This document shows positions 34,146 to 37,644 of a DNA stretch of 37,644 nucleotides, piece after piece (within the stretch, counting starts at the first letter, position 1; every line of letters begins with the position of its first letter). Made by a program: the position numbers and the translations under genes. The notes beneath the pieces are model-generated. The model was given only the letters and a program-made list of their open reading frames with translations. It was not told the origin of the DNA and ran no database searches. Origin of the DNA: Bacteroidales bacterium. Its GTDB lineage: Bacteria > Bacteroidota > Bacteroidia > Bacteroidales > UBA4181. The stretch is taken from assembly GCA_031275285.1 (NCBI GenBank), contig JAISOY010000092.1, positions 1 through 37,644 of the forward strand, written 5' to 3'.

Positions 34146-37100
34146 ATGAAACAATCGTATTGGATGAAATTTTTCCAGAAGATTAATCATCTGAAAATTA
34201 TCATATTTTCACTTTTCATCTGGTGGACTGGGGTTGATTTTGTATCCGGACAGTTCTACAACGGACATCAAATGACTTTCGGAAAAAACAGGGTCCAGTA
34301 CAATGATTTTTTCTGGTCATACTACAGGTTTGAGCGTTTCGATATTTATTTCTCCCAGGATGGGAACGAATTGGCATTGTATGCAGAAACAGTGGCAACA
34401 CCCGAACTGGAACGTATAGAAGGCTTATTTGATCATGTAATTGAAAAACGCATTATTTTCATCATTTATAATAAATTAACCGATTTCAGACAGGGTAATA
34501 TAGGTCTGGTCACTGGTATTGACGAATATAATACAGGCGGCGTGACCCGCATCGTTGATAATAAAGTTTTCCTGTATTTTGATGGTGACCACCAATCATT
34601 CGAAAAACAGATCCGGTCATCTATTTCCGAGGTAATCATTAATGAGATGCTTTATGGAAGCGCGCTACGAACCAATATGGCCACTTCCGCAACCATCAAT
34701 ATCCCGGCCTGGTACCATGCCGGTTTGATGTCATATATGGCCGAACCTTGGAGTGTCGAGATGGAAGACAGGATAAAAGATGGCATCATCAGCGGTCGGT
34801 ATAAGAAGTTCACCCGTCTAACCGGTCAGGATGCGATATGGGCCGGGCACTCGTTCTGGAGATTCATCGAAAAAGAATATGGTATAGCTGTGGTTTCAAA
34901 TATTGTGTATATCACTCGGCTCAATAAAAGTGTAAAAAGCGGTTTTCTGGCTGTCCTGGGTAATAATTTAAAAGGCCTTACCAAAGAATGGTTGAATTAC
35001 TATACACAACTTTATGCGGAAGATAATCGTCCACACCCTGATGCACAACCGGAAATAAAACCCAAAAAGAACCGGGTATACGATAAAATAAAAATCAGTC
35101 CTAACGGCCGGTATATGGCTTATGTAACCAACGACATGGGGCAATACAAGGTTTGGATACGGGACCTTGAAACCGGAAAACAAAAGCGGGTTTTTAAACG
35201 CGAACAAAAACTGGAACAAATCCAGGATTATTCTTATCCCGTACTTGCCTGGCACCCCAGTGGTGACATCCTCCTAAGCATATATGAAGAAAAAGGTGGA
35301 CTGAAAATGACATTTTATGATATCCCCCTTAAAGAAAGGACCACCCGTAATTTATTGTATTTTGAAAAAATACTCTCCGCCAATTTTTCTCCGGATGGAG
35401 GAAAAATAGTCATGTCGGCATACCGTTTCGGCAGATCCGATATTTTTGTCCATACCTTTGCTTCCGGAACCAACGAGATTATCACTGATGATTTTGCAGA
35501 TGACTCTAATCCGAAATTCATTGAAAACGGATCAAAAATTATTTTCTCTTCCAACCGTCTCAGTGATACCCTTCATTACGACGGTGCTGCTATCCAAAAA
35601 TTATCTCCCACTAAGAGCCTGTTCATATACGATTATGTCCGGAAATCACCTAAGCTAATCCCTCTGGCCGATAAGCCCTATACCAACCAGACACATCCTA
35701 CTGAGTTGTCAAAAAACAAATTTGCTTTCCTCAGTGATCAAAGCGGGATTATCAACCGGTATGTCACTTCTTTTGATAGTGTTATCAGTTTTATTGACAC
35801 TACTGTACACTATCGTTACACGGCAAACTCACAACCTATTTCCGACTTCTCCCGTAATATCCTGGATGAAGATATCCAGGTCAAAGACAAAAAAGGAATG
35901 TCTTTGTTCAGAAATAACGGACGGTTCAATATGTATCAGGAACCTTTATCCTTCAATCCATTGGATGAGCCCGCTCCTACCGAATTCAAAAAAGAAGTGA
36001 TAAGGAAGCAACATATTGCTGATAGTATTGAGTATGCTTCCAGGACCGCTATTCCCGCCATATTGCTTGAGGATGGTAATATTATGACACCGGAAGGCGA
36101 TACCATTAAATTCGATATGGATAGAGTGGATATTTACCGCTATGTCTTTGAAGTAGAAAAACTAAATTTCTACCAAAATGAATTTGAATTGACCGATTAT
36201 CAATTAGAAGAAGATTCTATCAAAGCGAACCGGAATAAAATACGGATTTATCAAACTGCATTTTATCCCAACTATTTGGTTTCCCAGGTTGACTTTAGTT
36301 TTCTGGAAGCATCATATCAGGCATATAACGGAGGAGCCGTTTATTATAATCCCGGCTTTAACCTGCTGTTCAAGTTAGGAACAAACGATCTTTTTGAAGA
36401 TTATAAGATCATCGGTGGTTTTCGTTTTGGTCTTGATTTTGAAAGTAATGAATACCTGTTGAGTTTTGAAAACCTGAAACGCCGTCTGGACAGGCAAATC
36501 ATCTTTCACCGACAGGCATACGAAAACTATGCTGTAGACCAGAACTACATTTACTATCCGTTAAAAACCCATACACATGAATTATTTTATTCATTACGTT
36601 ATCCTTTTACACAAACTCTTGCATTAAAAGGAACCGCCTCGTTCCGCGATGACCGTACTGTTTTTTTAACAGACATTACCATACCTGTAAGTCTTAATAT
36701 GGCTAATTATCATCGTATGTGGGCAGGCCTGAAACTGGAACTAATTTTCGATAATACGCGGAAAAAAGGGATCAATATTTATGAGGGCTGGCGTTATAAA
36801 ATCTTTGGAGAAACATACTGGCAATTAAATGAAGCATCTGATTTATTTGTCATTGGAGCTGATTTCCGGCATTATCAGGTAATACACAGGAACCTGATCT
36901 GGGCAAGCCGATTTGCCACCAGTTCATCTTTTGGCCGCAGCCGTTTATTGTATTATCTGGGTAGTGTTGATAACTGGATCAATTTCTTCAGTAACAGAAC
37001 TATTTTTGACAGATCTGTACGTGTTGACAATCAGGAAAATTATGCTTATCAGACATTGGCTACCAATATGCGGGGATTTATCCAAAATATCCGTAACGGA

Positions 37101-37475
37101 AATAACTTTGCATTGATGAATAATGAGATACGGTGGCCATTTATCCAATATTTTGCTAATTATCCATTATCGAACTTTTGGTCAGCCCTGCAATTGGTTG
37201 GTTTTTTTGATGTCGGAACTGCCTGGTCGGGAGTTTCTCCTTTCAGGAAGACCAGTGCATATGACCATGAGTATGTATACAACAATGACAATCCTGATGA
37301 TGCTTCCGTTTCTATTACTATTGAAACCGGGAGAGATCCGATTGTTTTCGGATACGGGTTCGGATTACGCGCTCAACTTCTTGGTTATTTTCTGAGGTTT
37401 GACTGGGCATGGGGTATTGAAAACAGGGTTATTCTTCCCAATGTCTTCTATTTTTCAATGAATCTTGATTTTTAA
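34146..37475 (+). CDS. TolB-like propeller and outer-membrane barrel protein with degenerate peptidase-MA-like domain
   Basis: A 1109-residue surface protein with a signal sequence (about 16-36, ending VSGQ). Residues of about 45-300 resemble a peptidase-MA (gluzincin) domain, but the metal-site motifs are lost: the HExxH position reads N166-E-M-L-Y170 and PxWxxEG reads PAWYHAG (187-193), so the zinc glutamate is alanine. Next, about residues 310-560 show WD40/PD40-like (TolB-type) repeats (ISPNGRYMAYVTNDM; LSANFSPDGGKIVMSAYRFG; NGSKIIFSSNRL). From about 720 on, long amphipathic strands end in a C-terminal aromatic residue (MNLDF), the signature of an outer-membrane barrel. Such proteins are often labelled 'translocation protein TolB' in Bacteroidota, but the function is not known. 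NikR starts 8 bp downstream. Confidence 0.85.
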   Translation: MKQSYWMKFFQKINHLKIIIFSLFIWWTGVDFVSGQFYNGHQMTFGKNRVQYNDFFWSYYRFERFDIYFSQDGNELALYAETVATPELERIEGLFDHVIEKRIIFIIYNKLTDFRQGNIGLVTGIDEYNTGGVTRIVDNKVFLYFDGDHQSFEKQIRSSISEVIINEMLYGSALRTNMATSATINIPAWYHAGLMSYMAEPWSVEMEDRIKDGIISGRYKKFTRLTGQDAIWAGHSFWRFIEKEYGIAVVSNIVYITRLNKSVKSGFLAVLGNNLKGLTKEWLNYYTQLYAEDNRPHPDAQPEIKPKKNRVYDKIKISPNGRYMAYVTNDMGQYKVWIRDLETGKQKRVFKREQKLEQIQDYSYPVLAWHPSGDILLSIYEEKGGLKMTFYDIPLKERTTRNLLYFEKILSANFSPDGGKIVMSAYRFGRSDIFVHTFASGTNEIITDDFADDSNPKFIENGSKIIFSSNRLSDTLHYDGAAIQKLSPTKSLFIYDYVRKSPKLIPLADKPYTNQTHPTELSKNKFAFLSDQSGIINRYVTSFDSVISFIDTTVHYRYTANSQPISDFSRNILDEDIQVKDKKGMSLFRNNGRFNMYQEPLSFNPLDEPAPTEFKKEVIRKQHIADSIEYASRTAIPAILLEDGNIMTPEGDTIKFDMDRVDIYRYVFEVEKLNFYQNEFELTDYQLEEDSIKANRNKIRIYQTAFYPNYLVSQVDFSFLEASYQAYNGGAVYYNPGFNLLFKLGTNDLFEDYKIIGGFRFGLDFESNEYLLSFENLKRRLDRQIIFHRQAYENYAVDQNYIYYPLKTHTHELFYSLRYPFTQTLALKGTASFRDDRTVFLTDITIPVSLNMANYHRMWAGLKLELIFDNTRKKGINIYEGWRYKIFGETYWQLNEASDLFVIGADFRHYQVIHRNLIWASRFATSSSFGRSRLLYYLGSVDNWINFFSNRTIFDRSVRVDNQENYAYQTLATNMRGFIQNIRNGNNFALMNNEIRWPFIQYFANYPLSNFWSALQLVGFFDVGTAWSGVSPFRKTSAYDHEYVYNNDNPDDASVSITIETGRDPIVFGYGFGLRAQLLGYFLRFDWAWGIENRVILPNVFYFSMNLDF

Positions 37476-37483
37476 ACAACGAT

Positions 37484-37644
37484 ATGGCTGTATCCCGTTT
37501 TGGTGTATCATTAGAAAGCGATCTACTTGAAGCTTTGGATCATTATGTCGAAGAAAATAATTTCCCCAACCGCTCACAGGCGATCAGGCAATTGATAGAG
37601 CGTAACCTCGTAGAAAAAAAATGGCAATGTAATCATATTGTTGC
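37484..37644 (+). CDS. nikR: Partial nickel-responsive regulator NikR
   Basis: The first 53 codons of a gene that leaves the window. It begins MAVSRFGVSLESDLLEALDHYVEENN and continues PNRSQAIRQLIERNLVEKKW, a ribbon-helix-helix DNA-binding domain (beta strand 3-8, helices about 12-24 and 29-42) with the arginines and NRS typical of NikR. The downstream nickel-binding ACT domain, with its histidines and cysteine, is not in the window. The gene starts 8 bp after the stop of the large surface protein, so the two are probably cotranscribed. NikR represses nickel uptake genes when Ni2+ is bound; related regulators are also known for other metals. Confidence 0.75.
   Translation, partial: MAVSRFGVSLESDLLEALDHYVEENNFPNRSQAIRQLIERNLVEKKWQCNHIV

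Noticed and set aside
1..37644. Mobile elements, CRISPR arrays, tRNA or rRNA genes
   Set aside because: No transposase, integrase or repeat-spacer pattern was seen, and no tRNA-like or rRNA segment was recognised. A covariance-model search would be decisive for small RNAs.

Overview
The window looks like a stretch of chromosome from a Bacteroidales bacterium (phylum Bacteroidota). Several signs agree. There are repeated promoter matches to the Bacteroidota pattern TTTG-N19-21-TAnnTTTG and few strong Shine-Dalgarno sites. There is a type V (FimB/Mfa2-like) fimbrial operon with DUF3575 and DUF3868 partners, a DUF4369-type TlpA lipoprotein, and a typical Bacteroidota L34. I cannot fix the genus from sequence alone. 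I see no phage, transposon, CRISPR array, tRNA or rRNA.

Left part (1-7866): the start of a small membrane protein at the edge, and a histidine-kinase-like ATPase/receiver protein that lacks the phospho-accepting histidine domain, both on the minus strand. On the plus strand follow a thioredoxin-fold lipoprotein, a YifB/ComM AAA+ ATPase, and a very large NtrY-like membrane histidine kinase. That kinase is split in two by an apparent one-base deletion at an A6 run (6507-6512).

Middle-left (7867-16256): an AT-rich 859-bp non-coding stretch precedes a tight seven-gene fimbrial operon. It encodes five successive lipoproteins sharing a FimB/Mfa2-like core motif, then a DUF3575 outer-membrane protein and a DUF3868/OmpA-like protein with a C-terminal TPR-like tail, and it ends at a clear hairpin terminator.

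Centre (16257-23646): housekeeping genes. These are two membrane proteins of unknown role facing each other across a 17-bp-stem bidirectional terminator, rpmH (L34), pcm, a NhaP2-type cation/proton antiporter, RNase R and a serine acetyltransferase. The last two converge with no base between their stop codons.

Right-centre (23644-29595): a sugar-catabolic cluster on the minus strand, with a GH29 alpha-L-fucosidase lipoprotein, an aldo/keto reductase closely resembling L-galactose dehydrogenase, an amidohydrolase-2 family putative lactonase and a zinc-dependent MDR dehydrogenase. A divergent AraC-family regulator adjoins it. Read together, they suggest that L-fucose (6-deoxy-L-galactose) is released from glycans and oxidised to lactone, acid and then keto-acid, rather than going through the isomerase/kinase/aldolase route. 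This is the most interesting proposal in the window.

Right end (29666-37644): a PiT phosphate transporter fused to a PhoU-like domain, a MgtC-family membrane protein, an HD-domain phosphohydrolase, a 1109-residue surface protein (degenerate peptidase-MA-like domain, TolB-like propeller, C-terminal outer-membrane beta barrel), and the start of a NikR nickel regulator 8 bp downstream.
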